DNA of 64,000 nt. Origin: Sciurus carolinensis. Taxonomy: Eukaryota; Chordata; Mammalia; Rodentia; Sciuridae. Below the pieces are notes generated by a model, which had not been told where the DNA came from, searched no databases, and saw nothing but the letters and a program-made list of their open reading frames with translations. Below are positions 33,149 to 42,728 of this stretch, piece by piece. Numbering within the stretch: the stretch's first letter is position 1; the number at the start of each line of letters is the position of its first letter. The stretch is taken from assembly GCF_902686445.1 (NCBI RefSeq), contig NC_062232.1, positions 14,739,105-14,803,104 of the forward strand. Reading direction: 5' to 3'. Both the position numbers and the translations under genes were made by a program.

Positions 33149-33536
33149 TGCTATAGTTTGAATCTTGAATGTTCCCAAAGGCCCAAGAGTTAAAGGCTTG
33201 GTCACCAGTCTGTGGTACTATTGAGAGGTGGTAAAATCTTTAGGAGGTGGGGTCTAATAGAAGAAAGTTAGGTCATTGGGGGTGTGTCCTTGAAAGAGAT
33301 ATTGGGCCCTGGCCCACTCCTGTCTTTCTTTTGCTTCCTGGATGCCATGAGGTGTGCAGTTTCTTCCATCACATGCTCAATGTCATCATGTACTTCCTTA
33401 CCACAAGCCTGAAGGCAATTGGACCAAACAATCATGAACTAAAATCTCTGAAACTATGAGCCAAAATAATCCTTTCATCTTTTAAGGCTGATTTTCTCAG
33501 GTATTTTGTCAGAGTGGTAGAAAGCTGACTAAAACA
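33149..33536 (+). mobile_element. MaLR-type solitary LTR (probable)
   Basis: It begins TGCTATAGTTTGAATC and ends GCTGACTAAAACA, with internal GTGTGTCCTTGAAAGAG and ACTATGAGCCAAAATAA. This layout fits the mammalian MaLR/MST-like LTR group. No clear 5-bp target duplication was seen, which fits its age. Confidence 0.55.
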
Positions 33537-33865
33537 GTAATACTGTACTTTATGGGGGATTTCAAGAATTTTCTTTTTCGGAGCCTGCTAAGGGTGTCAG
33601 TCCTTGCAACTGACTCATTCTGTATACCCCATGGCCAGCCTATGCCCTGCCTACACACAGTAGACTGAACATAAAAACACACAGCATAATTTAAGTATAA
33701 ATTAAGCCTCTTGGGGTTCGCACCCACTCCCACCACTGCTGCCACCATCCAAGGGAGATCTGGCCCACTCTTTGGGACAGGATGGGACTCAGGCTTTCAG
33801 ACCCAGGTCCTGGCCTAATGGAGGGCCACGTAGAAGCCATCTGCAAAGGGTTCCTGGGCACTCAC

Positions 33866-34134
33866 TTCTGCTGGTCCTTCATGGTCTCAATGATGCTCCT
33901 TAGCTCGCGGACCTGTGTCCTTAGCTCCTCCACAGCCGCCTGGCTGCTGGCTACAGGCTCCATCTTTGGTTTTCCTTCTGTGCTGAACAGAGATGGGGAG
34001 TTGGCTCTGTGTCCAGCTGTTCCCAAAGAGGACGACAGTGAGGAGGATGCCACCGAGGACAGAGAAGCTGGTCCACCACCGCCTGCTGCCATGGTCCCTG
34101 GCTTGGGCGGCAGGGACGCCTTGTTGTCAGACAC
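33866..34134 (-). CDS. SH3KBP1: SH3KBP1 exon (269 nt): Ser/Pro linker and coiled-coil start
   Basis: It encodes 89 codons plus two bases. It starts [20 protein letters not shown], passes through a Ser/Ala-rich linker ([16 protein letters not shown]), then begins the coiled coil with [20 protein letters not shown] and ends at KDQQ plus a split Lys codon. The acceptor is CTTATCACAG and the donor AA|GTGAGT. SH3KBP1 (CIN85) is a cytoplasmic adaptor with three N-terminal SH3 domains that binds CBL and endocytic proteins in receptor down-regulation. The linker may differ slightly from human; the coiled-coil part appears unchanged. Plus-strand frames over this exon are shadows. Confidence 0.97.
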
Positions 34135-36324
34135 CTGTGATAAGGGAAGGTGAAGAGGCTTCAAAGAAAGGGATTTGTGAGCTGTATCTCCTTGTTCTGG
34201 TGAGTCAGACCCTTCAACATCCCTGTCCCCACTTCCTTCCACACACCTCACTTGTTTATTCCTTCATCCACAAGCCACCAAGGGCTGATTTGGTGCAGGT
34301 ATGCTCCCCACCAAGTGCTGCCTGTACATATTTTAAATCTGATCTTCTTTCTGGATAGACAGTTTCTTACTGGTTTCATATACAATGTAGAGATGCCCAA
34401 CTGCTTTCCAGGTTCCACAAATTCTGGAAGTGAGTAGTACATTCACCTGACTGAGAAACCAGTGGAGTGCAGACAGACAAACAAATTAATACACTGCAAA
34501 TGAAGGGGAAGACTGCACAAGCGGGAGGAAGCACAGAGAGGCTCAGAAATTCATTTAAGGGGCAACCATCCCAGAAGGAAGGCAGTAGGGAGGAGCAGCT
34601 GACAGCCCCATATTGGAGGGGGCATAGTAAAGGAGAAATGGTTGGAGAAAGAAGATGTAGGAGGAGGGAAGGCCCTAGGAAAAGGCCTTTCTGGTCTAGA
34701 GACCAGAAAGCAAAGTGTATTTGTGGGAGACATGCCTAGCAGGTCACAGGGTGCAGGAGAGAGTTAGGGAGAGAGCAAGGCTGGGGAGGGAGAAGATGCT
34801 GGTTGAAAGGGTGAAAATGACTGAAGCCTGCTAATGATTGCTCTGGATACAGAAGGGCCTGAGGGCTGGCAGGTCTAGAGCTGGAGAGAACTGCTGGGAG
34901 ACTCTTACACAATGGAAGCCGAGAATAGTAAGGTTCTGACCTAGATAGTAGCCAAAAAGAATAGACAGATGTGGTCAAGTCAAGCACATCTAACGAAGCA
35001 CCTGGTATTGTGGTGGGGAGTGGGAGAGGCTATGGAGTCCTGGCCCCCACAGAAGATATACCAGGGAGATGAGATACAGCCCAGAGGGTGAAAGAAGAAG
35101 TATGGATCAAGAGTCATGGGTGGAGAGGGAAGAACCAGGTATCAAGGTTACATCTTTCATAGGACGAAGAGCATATTGAAGGCCCAGATAATTATTTCTA
35201 TTTTAGATATGCTGAATTTAAAAAGCCTGAGTGAGGAATGGCTGAGGGGATGTAACTAGTAGGCAGAGCAGCAACTAAGAGTGAGCTGGGCCAAAGGAAG
35301 TGGAAGCCATGGGGACAGAGTCAGAAGAGAAGAGGCCCTATAGTGAATCCTGGACAATTCCTAAGTTCAAGAGGCAAGGAGAAGGGAGAAAGAACTCTTG
35401 ACAACTGGGAAGAGTAGTAAGAGAGGGGAGGAAGCAAGACCAGTAGAGGGACCTGGTTCATGCAAATCCCCTGGAAAAGTTTCTGGAAGGAAAAAAATGG
35501 TCTAACAGTATGTATCAAGGGTGCTAAGAGGAAAACAGGAGAGCCCATTTGATAGTGTAAGGGAGACAGCAACGCAACGAAGGCAGGTTAGCATCTGAAT
35601 GGGAGGCGAGAAGTGTGGTAGGCAAGTTGAGGACTCTTTCCAGAAACTTGTTTGAGAAAGGAAGATGGGGTGGAGGGAGGAATACATGAACTTGTTCAGA
35701 AGCCTCAGGAGGAGACATGTTAAAGGATGGGTTTTGCTTGTTTTCAGATATGGGTAAGACTCTGAGCTGCAGGATATATGGGGGGAAGAGTCAATAGAGG
35801 GCCAGGCTGAACATAGAGGAGAGAGGTAGGGGAGGCCTGATGGAAAAGTGTCCTGAGAAACCCAGGAGGGCACAGGGTCTGGTACAGTCTTGGAGGAGAA
35901 GAGAGGCACCTGGAAAGTCCAGGGTGGAGACACTGGCAAGGGGAGTGAGTTGGTAGGCAGGCAGGGAGGAAGTAGAGTAGTGGGATAGGATGTTGGTAAG
36001 TGATAGAGCGGAAGCTGAGGCTGGTGGTGAAGCTTGGCACTATAGCCATGGGACTCCCTCCAGCAGCAGGCACCCAGCCGGCCACCCTAGGGCATGTGCC
36101 AAGAAGGGGCTTGGCTGGCACAGCAGTGAGGAGGTAGAGTCTGGATTTAGGCTGTGCTAGAGGCAGAGACTGGGAGGAGTGAGCCAAAGCAGATGGGCCA
36201 TCGTTCCCAGCATCTCTGCTCGCCTTTTCTCTGCCAAGTTACCATTGAGGAAAAGCGCTCTCTGCTGCCAGGCAGAGCAATCCGCCAGCCCGTGCTTTGT
36301 CGTTAGTAGGAGTTATAGTACGAG

Positions 36325-36510
36325 GGAAGAGGAACTGACATTTATGGAGTACTGATCACATGCTGGACATCAGCTCTACAATTTAAACAGGGATTAACTG
36401 GCATAAGCATTTTACCAAGCAGGAAACTGAGGCTTAGAGAGCTGGATGGGTAATTCCCCAAGTCTCACAGCTAATCACTGGCAGAACTGGGATTCAGGTC
36501 TGAAGATTTG
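36325..36510 (+). mobile_element. MIR element
   Basis: GGAAACTGAGGCTTAGAGAG, TCTCACAGCTAATCACTGGC and AACTGGGATTCAGGTCT are typical of the conserved MIR core and tail. Confidence 0.75.
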
Positions 36511-37278
36511 TGCTTTCCTGTTATTTTTTTTTTGTTGGATTCATGCCTTCTCCCATTTTCCATCTTGAATCCTTTCATACTTTTCATGACCAACCAAAGC
36601 CCATTGACTTCAGATATTCTTGAATCAATGCTTCTTTGGGCATTTCCTGTATGACTGGCTGTCATGGCTCATTTCAACTAACAAGTGTTTTTAAAGCCCT
36701 CACAGAGTACAGGTCACCACATTCCCTGATAAATTAGTTCAAGTGGAATTTCTAGAAGCATTTAAAAACACAACCTGACAAATCCAGGGAAGTGAAATAG
36801 GCTAATGGTACAGAACTGCAAATCAGAAACACAAAAAGCCCATATTCACCAGTAGATGTCACTGTAGAGTCACCCCAGGGATGTCAGAGAAAAAGAAAAC
36901 TAGGTATACCTATGGTCACCAGGGAAAAAAAAGGGGGGTGGGGGTGGGCTCTAAATCCAATTTCAGTAAATAGAATTCTTTATAAAGAAAAAATGCTTTG
37001 TTTTGTGAATGGTTAAAATTGATCTGTTTAATGGGATCATGTTTTGCTTACTGTAACAGATTTTAAGGAAAAAATAAATTCTTAAATCTATAAGAAATGG
37101 TTAAGTGCCTCTAGGTTCAATCCCTGGTAACCCCCCAAAAAATATATGAGAAGAAAAATTCCACATAATCTTTGATTTCGTGGGCTAATTCCTGCTTCAA
37201 AAGACTAGTTCTCTGCTTTTAGACAGCAAAAGGTTGCTAATGTTCTGAGAAAATAATCCCAATGACTGGATTTTTTAA

Positions 37279-37431
37279 CAATTTTATTTATTTATTATTG
37301 TTATCTTTTTAGTTGTAGATGAACACGACACCTTTATCTATTTATTTATTTATATGTGGTGCTGAGGATTGAACCCAGTGCCTCACATGTGGTAGGCAAG
37401 CACTCTACCACGGAGCCACAGCCCAGCCCCA
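37279..37431 (-). mobile_element. ID element, extended type, reverse
   Basis: The reverse ID with 3' extension (TTAGTTGTAGATGAACACGA) is bordered by 17-bp target duplications with two mismatches, starting at 37262 and 37432 (ATGACTGGATTTTTTAA / GTGACTGGGTTTTTTAA). Confidence 0.9.
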
Positions 37432-37556
37432 GTGACTGGGTTTTTTAAGTAATAGAAAATGGAATTTAAAAATCTTGGTGTATATTCATAGGCAGTACAG
37501 AATCTGTATAGGATGCTTACTCTTCAAAAGTTGCATGCAGTAGCTAACAATGTCTT

Positions 37557-37767
37557 TTCTGTGTATGGTACTGGGGATGGAACCCTGAGCCTTGTACATG
37601 CTAGGCAGATGTTCTACCACTGAGTTATACCCTCAGCCATCCCTCTTTTTTTGAGACTAGGTCTTGCTATGTTGCCCAGGCTGGCCTCCAACTCTGAGGC
37701 TCAAGTGATCCTCCTATCATAGCTTCCCAAGATCCTGGGACTACAGGCACATACCACTGTGCCTAGC
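37557..37767 (-). mobile_element. B1-ID SINE, ancestral-type B1 half, reverse
   Basis: The B1 half reads TGCTATGTTGCCCAGGCTGG and lacks the duplicated CTAAGTTGCTTAGGGCCTCA-type segment found in the other copies here. The 11-bp perfect target duplication AACAATGTCTT lies at 37546-37556 and 37768-37778. Confidence 0.9.
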
Positions 37768-38038
37768 AACAATGTCTTCTTTGTTTTTCACAAATAATTT
37801 AGTGTCCATACTAATTCCTGGGCATGAAATGAAATTAAAATATTTTAGACTATAAATTCATTCTAGAACATGAATCAAAATCAGCTTTTCTTTAAGAGAC
37901 CATATTATAAACTACTAATTAAAATTTTTGGCCAGCTCGGAACAGAAAAGACAAGACCTGTGAGAAGAACACAATATTTAATATTTACTATAGTCTCTCT
38001 AGAAACATGAAGGCTTTTAAAGTTGTTTTGGTTGTGGG

Positions 38039-38042
<4 letters not shown>

Positions 38043-38087
<45 letters not shown>
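38043..38087 (+). repeat. (GT)22 microsatellite
   Basis: An uninterrupted GT run, reading (CA)n in the SH3KBP1 transcript, about 227 nt downstream of the donor of the 129-nt exon. Confidence 0.97.
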
Positions 38088-38088
<1 letters not shown>

Positions 38089-38314
38089 CAATTTTAAAAT
38101 GTAGTAAATAAATAGGTGAATTTGTAGTTCACTGATTCTGCTCTGTTTAGGACACTTTGTGCAACACGCCTCAGAGACTTGATGACTATAGTAATCATTG
38201 TTACTAAAGAATGACAAACACCTGCAACTGTCTGTTTATCCTGCTTTGGTTTATAACCCATTGTTAGTGTATGCATGAAAGGGCAGGGACACCTCGCCCT
38301 GGCTGGTCACTCAC

Positions 38315-38443
38315 TTGGGATATGGTAACAGTCTTTGAAGTCTTCTTTGACACGTCTACTCCTCTGTGCGCAAGCGAAATGTGTTCCTCTTTATCTTCTT
38401 CGGGACTTGGGGAGTCAAAGATATCGGGGCTTGAAAGGGAGGA
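38315..38443 (-). CDS. SH3KBP1: SH3KBP1 exon (129 nt), frame-neutral
   Basis: It encodes exactly 43 codons, from [20 protein letters not shown] to [10 protein letters not shown], with phase 0 at both ends. The acceptor is GGCTTTATCCAG and the donor CAA|GTGAGT. It belongs to the acidic/Ser-rich region between the proline-rich part and the coiled coil. Because it is symmetric, skipping would keep the frame. A (CA)22 tract lies about 227 nt downstream of the donor on the transcript. Confidence 0.96.
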
Positions 38444-38947
38444 CTGGATAAAGCCAAAAAAAAATGCTTTTGTCAGAATCATACCTTAGCTGACAGCTTT
38501 CGTTAATATGATGCTGTATGCTTTTCAAAGCACTGGACGGTTCTATTTTCTCTGTCTCCCCACTAAAACCCTGTGAGGCAGAGAGTTCTATTATCTGTGT
38601 ACTAGAGATAGTAAGAGCTGATTATTGGCAGGTCTGAGATTAAGAAACAAGATTCCCTAAACCAGGATCTCTACGCCAATGCCAATCAATCACTTCATCC
38701 ATGCAAGCATCCATGGTCTATCTTTTCCTGCTCCTTCCATTCGTCAAACATTTGCTACTATGTCCAGAACTGAGCTTGGTACTGTAGACTTACTGGTGAT
38801 ATGGCATACATGGTCCCTGCCCTCACAGGGCTGGCAGTCTGTGGGGAAGAACCCATGAGTTGCCTCTCATGCTCCTCTCCTTCACTTTCCTTAACCTTTT
38901 CCTCAACCCTGTATCAGGATCACTAAATCGGGCCAGTGGTCCTGAGT

Positions 38948-39349
38948 TATGGTTTGGAGGTGTCTCCCCAAAACTCCTTTGTTAATGCAGGAATATTCAG
39001 AGGTAAAAATGATTAGATCATGAGAGCTATCAGTCCATCTTAGTTTGAAGAGACTGACTGGGTGGTTATCTATAGGCAGGTGGGCTGTGGTTGGCTGGAT
39101 GATCAGGTTACTGGGTGCATGCCCTGGAAGGATGTATCTCCCTGTGGCCCCTCTACTTCCTTTCTACCATAAGGTAAGCTTCCCTCTGCCACCATTCCAC
39201 CATGATGCTTTGCCTCACCTTGGGCCTAGAAAATGGAGCCAGTTCACCATGGACGAAACCTCTAAAACCATGAGCCAAAATGAACTTTCCTCCTCTAAAT
39301 TGTTCTCATTGGGTATTTTTGTTACGGTGATGAAAAACTGACTAATACA
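38948..39349 (+). mobile_element. MaLR-type solitary LTR (probable)
   Basis: It starts TATGGTTTGGAGGTGTC and ends AAACTGACTAATACA, with CACCTTGGGCCTAGAAAATG and ACCATGAGCCAAAATGAAC inside, a recognisable old mammalian LTR layout. Subfamily not assigned. Confidence 0.6.
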
Positions 39350-39910
39350 TCCAGTGACTAGAGTTTCTGCAGGCCGAGAGCACAGCCCTGCCTGCTAGCA
39401 CAATAAGCCAATTTCTTCTTTGGTAGCTGCAGCTAAATCTTTGCTTTCATTACTGTTGCCAGTTAATACCCATTTTGGAGTCTGTATTTGCTAAAGCATA
39501 TTTACAGAATGGAGCATCTCTGAGTAAAATATGGGACAACACCCCTGCCCTTTCTGCCTCCTTGTGAAAATCACTGTGAAGATCAAAAAGCAGATGAATG
39601 GGGACCAATTCACCAGAATTCACTTTGTCAGAAATTATTCTTGAGCTAGAATTGGTCTATTTTAGAACAGAACAAATGAAAATAAGAATTCCCTCAGCAA
39701 GGAATCTTTTAAAATAAAGAATCTTCCAGAGATATCTTGGAGTGAGCTCATATTCAGCCTTATCCCTCTGCCTTCTACCCCTGTGGTAGAAAAAATCCTT
39801 TTCAGAATCACCATTTGAAGCCATTATGGAAAAATTATACCAACAAATATTGTTTGTTTTCTTCTGTTTACTTACTAAGGCAGAAACCTAATACATTTTA
39901 GGGAATTTTT

Positions 39911-39996
39911 TTTTTCTTTTGTGGTGCTGGGGATAGAACCCAGGGCCTTGTGCTTGTGAGGCAAGCACTCTACCAACTGAACTATCTCCCCAGCCC
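39911..39996 (-). mobile_element. ID element (short type), reverse
   Basis: The nearly intact reverse short ID has a perfect 17-bp target duplication, CATTTTAGGGAATTTTT, at 39894-39910 and 39997-40013. Confidence 0.96.
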
Positions 39997-41371
39997 CATT
40001 TTAGGGAATTTTTAAACAGTGTTTGCTTTAAGAGGTCTTATTTGTTAATCTTCATTTAATCCAAAAATCCAATTACCTAAAATAACACCCCCAACCAAGC
40101 TTGCTTATTAATCTAGGCTTAACTGCTTAACTACCACACAATGCCTGGATCCTTTCATTTTGAGATTTTATTCAAAAAGCCTGTTTCCTCCTATATAACC
40201 TGTGTTATATGAGCTGCCAATCAAACCTTGCTCTTTGAATCCTATAAACATAAATAGCTTCAATTAGGATGAATGGCTGCAGGCCGAGGAATCATGACAG
40301 GCACATTTCCTCAATCATTCCCCTAGTGGCATTTTAGTAATATGTCCCTATCCACCAATTCCATTTTGCTATGGAAAACCCACAGGGGCTAACTATAAGA
40401 AGAGTAAATAGGAATTCAGTGTACACATCCAAATGGGAACAGATGAGAATGAAGGGAAGAGAACATGGTCACTATACTTCATTAAAGCACAAATGTATCC
40501 TGTTGTCATAAGTAAGTAGAATCATTCCCTATAAAATGCCAAGCTTTCAGTCACTGTTCCATAAGCTTTCTGGAGACAGTCACTGTGTAGTTCTCATTCC
40601 CGGTTAGATCTTTGTACCTGGCACAGGATCCAGTCCACACGGACAGATGTCTATAAACATCTGTTGCATGAATGAACAACTATGTAGTCTAAAAGTGGGA
40701 GGGATGAGATGCCTTTACTTGGTCCCCAAAGTACACACAACCCCCAGGCAGGGGATGCATGGACTGAGGTGAGGATGGTAATTTGAATCTATGTCATTTA
40801 ATTCTGGAACCCACAAGGCTCTCTAGACCTTGAAAAGTTGGAGAGAAATTGGAAAGAAAACAAAAATGATGAAGGATTTAGAGAAGGCAGAAGAGGTAGG
40901 ACTGAGAAATTGAAATGTAAAGATGCTAAGAAGCAATGAACTAGACTGTGTGTATACGTGCATGTTGGGGTGGGGTGTGAAGAGAGAAGGAGGAAAGGGA
41001 GAGAGGAAAAAAAGACAGCATTGCCACAGAACTCTACAGAACAGTGAAAAAGGAAGCCGCTTTTTCAAGTCTTTCTCTCAAAAAGGTGTCAATGCAAAGT
41101 TAGGTTTCTTTCATACAAAGAGGAAAAATAGGATGATTTAAACCACACTCCCAGACTCAAAGATATGAGAGAAGAGGCTCAAAGGAAGTGGCATTCTTTT
41201 TCTTCTAAATGGAGAGAGCTTATGAGGGATTAGTGATGAGGTGAGAAGAGAAAGTGTCCTGAGGAACCTACAAATGGTTAATTCCTTGGTTATCTAGGTC
41301 CTTAGAGCTGCAAGGACAAGGCAATGTGATAATTAGAAATATAATAGACAAATGACAGATTGAACAAACCA

Positions 41372-41391
41372 ACACACACACACACACACAC
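41372..41391 (+). repeat. (CA)n microsatellite
   Basis: A short pure CA run of about ten units. Confidence 0.9.
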
Positions 41392-41728
41392 TGCTTTATG
41401 GAAGGTAAATTTATCCTTCGTGAAGGGGAAATTTATGACCGATGGCAAAAGCAAACTATGCATTTCCTTTTGACCCAATTTCACAAAATTTGTGCCTAAT
41501 GAATAATTCGGGGACAGTATCAAGATTATTCTACAGAACTGGAAACAGCATAAATATCCAGTAATAGTACACTGGTTAGATAAACTGTCATATACTCACA
41601 CATTAGGAGAGTAGGCAGCCATTAAGTATGTTGTTCTGGAAGAATGGGTAATGATTGGGGAGAAGTGTGTACAATTTAAGGTGGGGAAATCAAGGTCCAC
41701 AACAATTACGAACTATATAATCTCCATT

Positions 41729-41812
41729 ATTTTTTTGCGGTACTAGGGATCGAATCCAGGGCCTTGTGCTTGCAAGGCAAGCACTCTACCAACTGGGCTA
41801 TCTCCCCAGCCC
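41729..41812 (-). mobile_element. ID element (short type), reverse
   Basis: The reverse short ID has target duplications ATAATCTCCATT (41717-41728) and ATAACCTCCATT (41813-41824), one mismatch. Confidence 0.93.
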
Positions 41813-41834
41813 ATAACCTCCATTTTTGAAGAAA

Positions 41835-41839
<5 letters not shown>

Positions 41840-41873
<34 letters not shown>
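41840..41873 (+). repeat. (TA)n microsatellite beside a palindrome
   Basis: A TA run directly left of the 54-bp perfect palindrome; the two together form about 90 bp of AT-only or nearly AT-only sequence. Confidence 0.92.
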
Positions 41874-41875
<2 letters not shown>

Positions 41876-41881
<6 letters not shown>

Positions 41882-41929
41882 ATTTCTATCCATATATATA
41901 TATATATATATATGGATAGAAATTTTTAA
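41876..41929. repeat. Perfect 54-bp palindrome
   Basis: The segment equals its own reverse complement over 54 bases. The arms TTAAAAATTTCTATCC and GGATAGAAATTTTTAA surround a core of eleven AT dinucleotides. The unique arm sequence means this is more than a simple TA repeat. Confidence 0.95.
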
Positions 41930-42618
41930 AAGATAAGGACGTATAGCAAGAGGTTAATAGTTCTTGGTTTTGGGAGCAGGATTACAAGTAATTTACTTTC
42001 TTTACACATCATGTTGTTAAAATTTGTAAAAGTAACAGGTTTGCAATAAGAAGTTTCTCCAAATGACTGAAACAAAAAAATTTCTGTGAGTTATCATGTG
42101 TGTTCCCATTGGTATCTTCTATATAACCAGCTGCTTCATAAGTTTAAAAACAACTTTCTGAAGGTCCACATGACACTCCATGGAAGGGTACAGATGACAG
42201 AGCTTTGGGAGACAAAGGCCATTGTCTAGCACTGTATAGCGACAGATCTTAATTTAGTAAATCTTTTGTCTTGTTTATGGACCAAACTAGCCTCATTTTC
42301 CTTTTCCCACCATAAAACATGATATTTTTCTTACCAATTTTATTTCAGGTTCAAGCAAGAATCAGTCTAGAAGGAGAGAGAGGAGGTAGGAAGAGGGAGT
42401 GCCATCTTGCTGGCAGAAACACAAAGAACAAATAGAAAGAAATACTGCTTCATTCAAGACAACTTTCAAATCACATTTAGTTAGCAGTGTATCTCATGGC
42501 CTTCCTTTCCTGGGGTGTCTCCAATCAGTCATGTGCAGAAGAGTCTTGGCGAGAATCTCTAATACTTCTTGCTTTTCAGCTGTAGAGAAGCAAGGAGACC
42601 TGAGGAGAAAACACTTAC

Positions 42619-42728
42619 AGATGTGAGCGACTGGGATGGGGGCCGCCTCCCTGTAGCTTTTGGTCTGCTTGTGGTTGGGTGACTGAGTTTCTCAGTAGAT
42701 GATACCACGGAGTCAAAACCTTCTAGGT
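42619..42728 (-). CDS. SH3KBP1: SH3KBP1 exon (110 nt)
   Basis: It supplies two bases of an Asp codon and 36 codons: [20 protein letters not shown], then [16 protein letters not shown]. The acceptor is CGTTTTAG and the donor TCT|GTAAGT. The ATGRRPP stretch is a basic proline-rich motif of the CIN85 linker. The exon before it, which should end with a sequence like SDRSNDI, was searched for to the right edge by eye and not found, so the upstream intron is over 21 kb. Together the five exons encode roughly 203 residues of an about 665-residue protein. Confidence 0.96.

Larger units (their letters stand above)
30558..33865 (-). other. SH3KBP1: SH3KBP1 intron (3.3 kb)
   Basis: It holds a MIR-like trace at about 30775-30920, a young ID at 31205-31325 and an LTR-like element at 33149-33536. 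The rest (31343-33148) shows nothing I can identify. Confidence 0.88.
34135..38314 (-). other. SH3KBP1: SH3KBP1 intron (4.2 kb)
   Basis: About 34500-36200 is strikingly purine-rich on the plus strand (pyrimidine-rich in the transcript) and has no repeat I can name. A MIR lies at 36325-36510. An extended ID is at 37279-37431, an ancestral-type B1-ID at 37557-37767 and a (GT)22 tract at 38043-38087. Confidence 0.88.
41530..42060 (+). mobile_element. Old LINE (L1/HAL1-like) tail
   Basis: ACAGCATAAATATCCAGTAA, TTAGATAAACTGTCATATAC, GTAGGCAGCCATTAAGTATG and the later AGGTTAATAGTTCTTGGTTT resemble the 3' part of an old L1/HAL1 element. An ID and an AT-rich palindromic tract interrupt it. Confidence 0.6.
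38444..42618 (-). other. SH3KBP1: SH3KBP1 intron (4.2 kb)
   Basis: It contains MIR-like traces (38530-38660, 38738-38850 and 40560-40680), a MaLR-like LTR (38948-39349), two short IDs, a (CA)n at 41372-41391, an old LINE tail and the AT-rich palindrome at 41876-41929. Unassigned stretches are 39350-39893, 40014-40560, 40681-41371 and 42061-42618. Confidence 0.88.

Noticed and set aside
33782..34358. Plus-strand frames of about 120 codons over the SH3KBP1 269-nt exon
   Set aside because: They are shadows of the minus-strand coding exon.
35321..36187. Pro/Ser/Leu-rich minus-strand frames up to 147 codons
   Set aside because: They come from the pyrimidine-rich strand of a low-complexity intron region and show no domain or splice logic.
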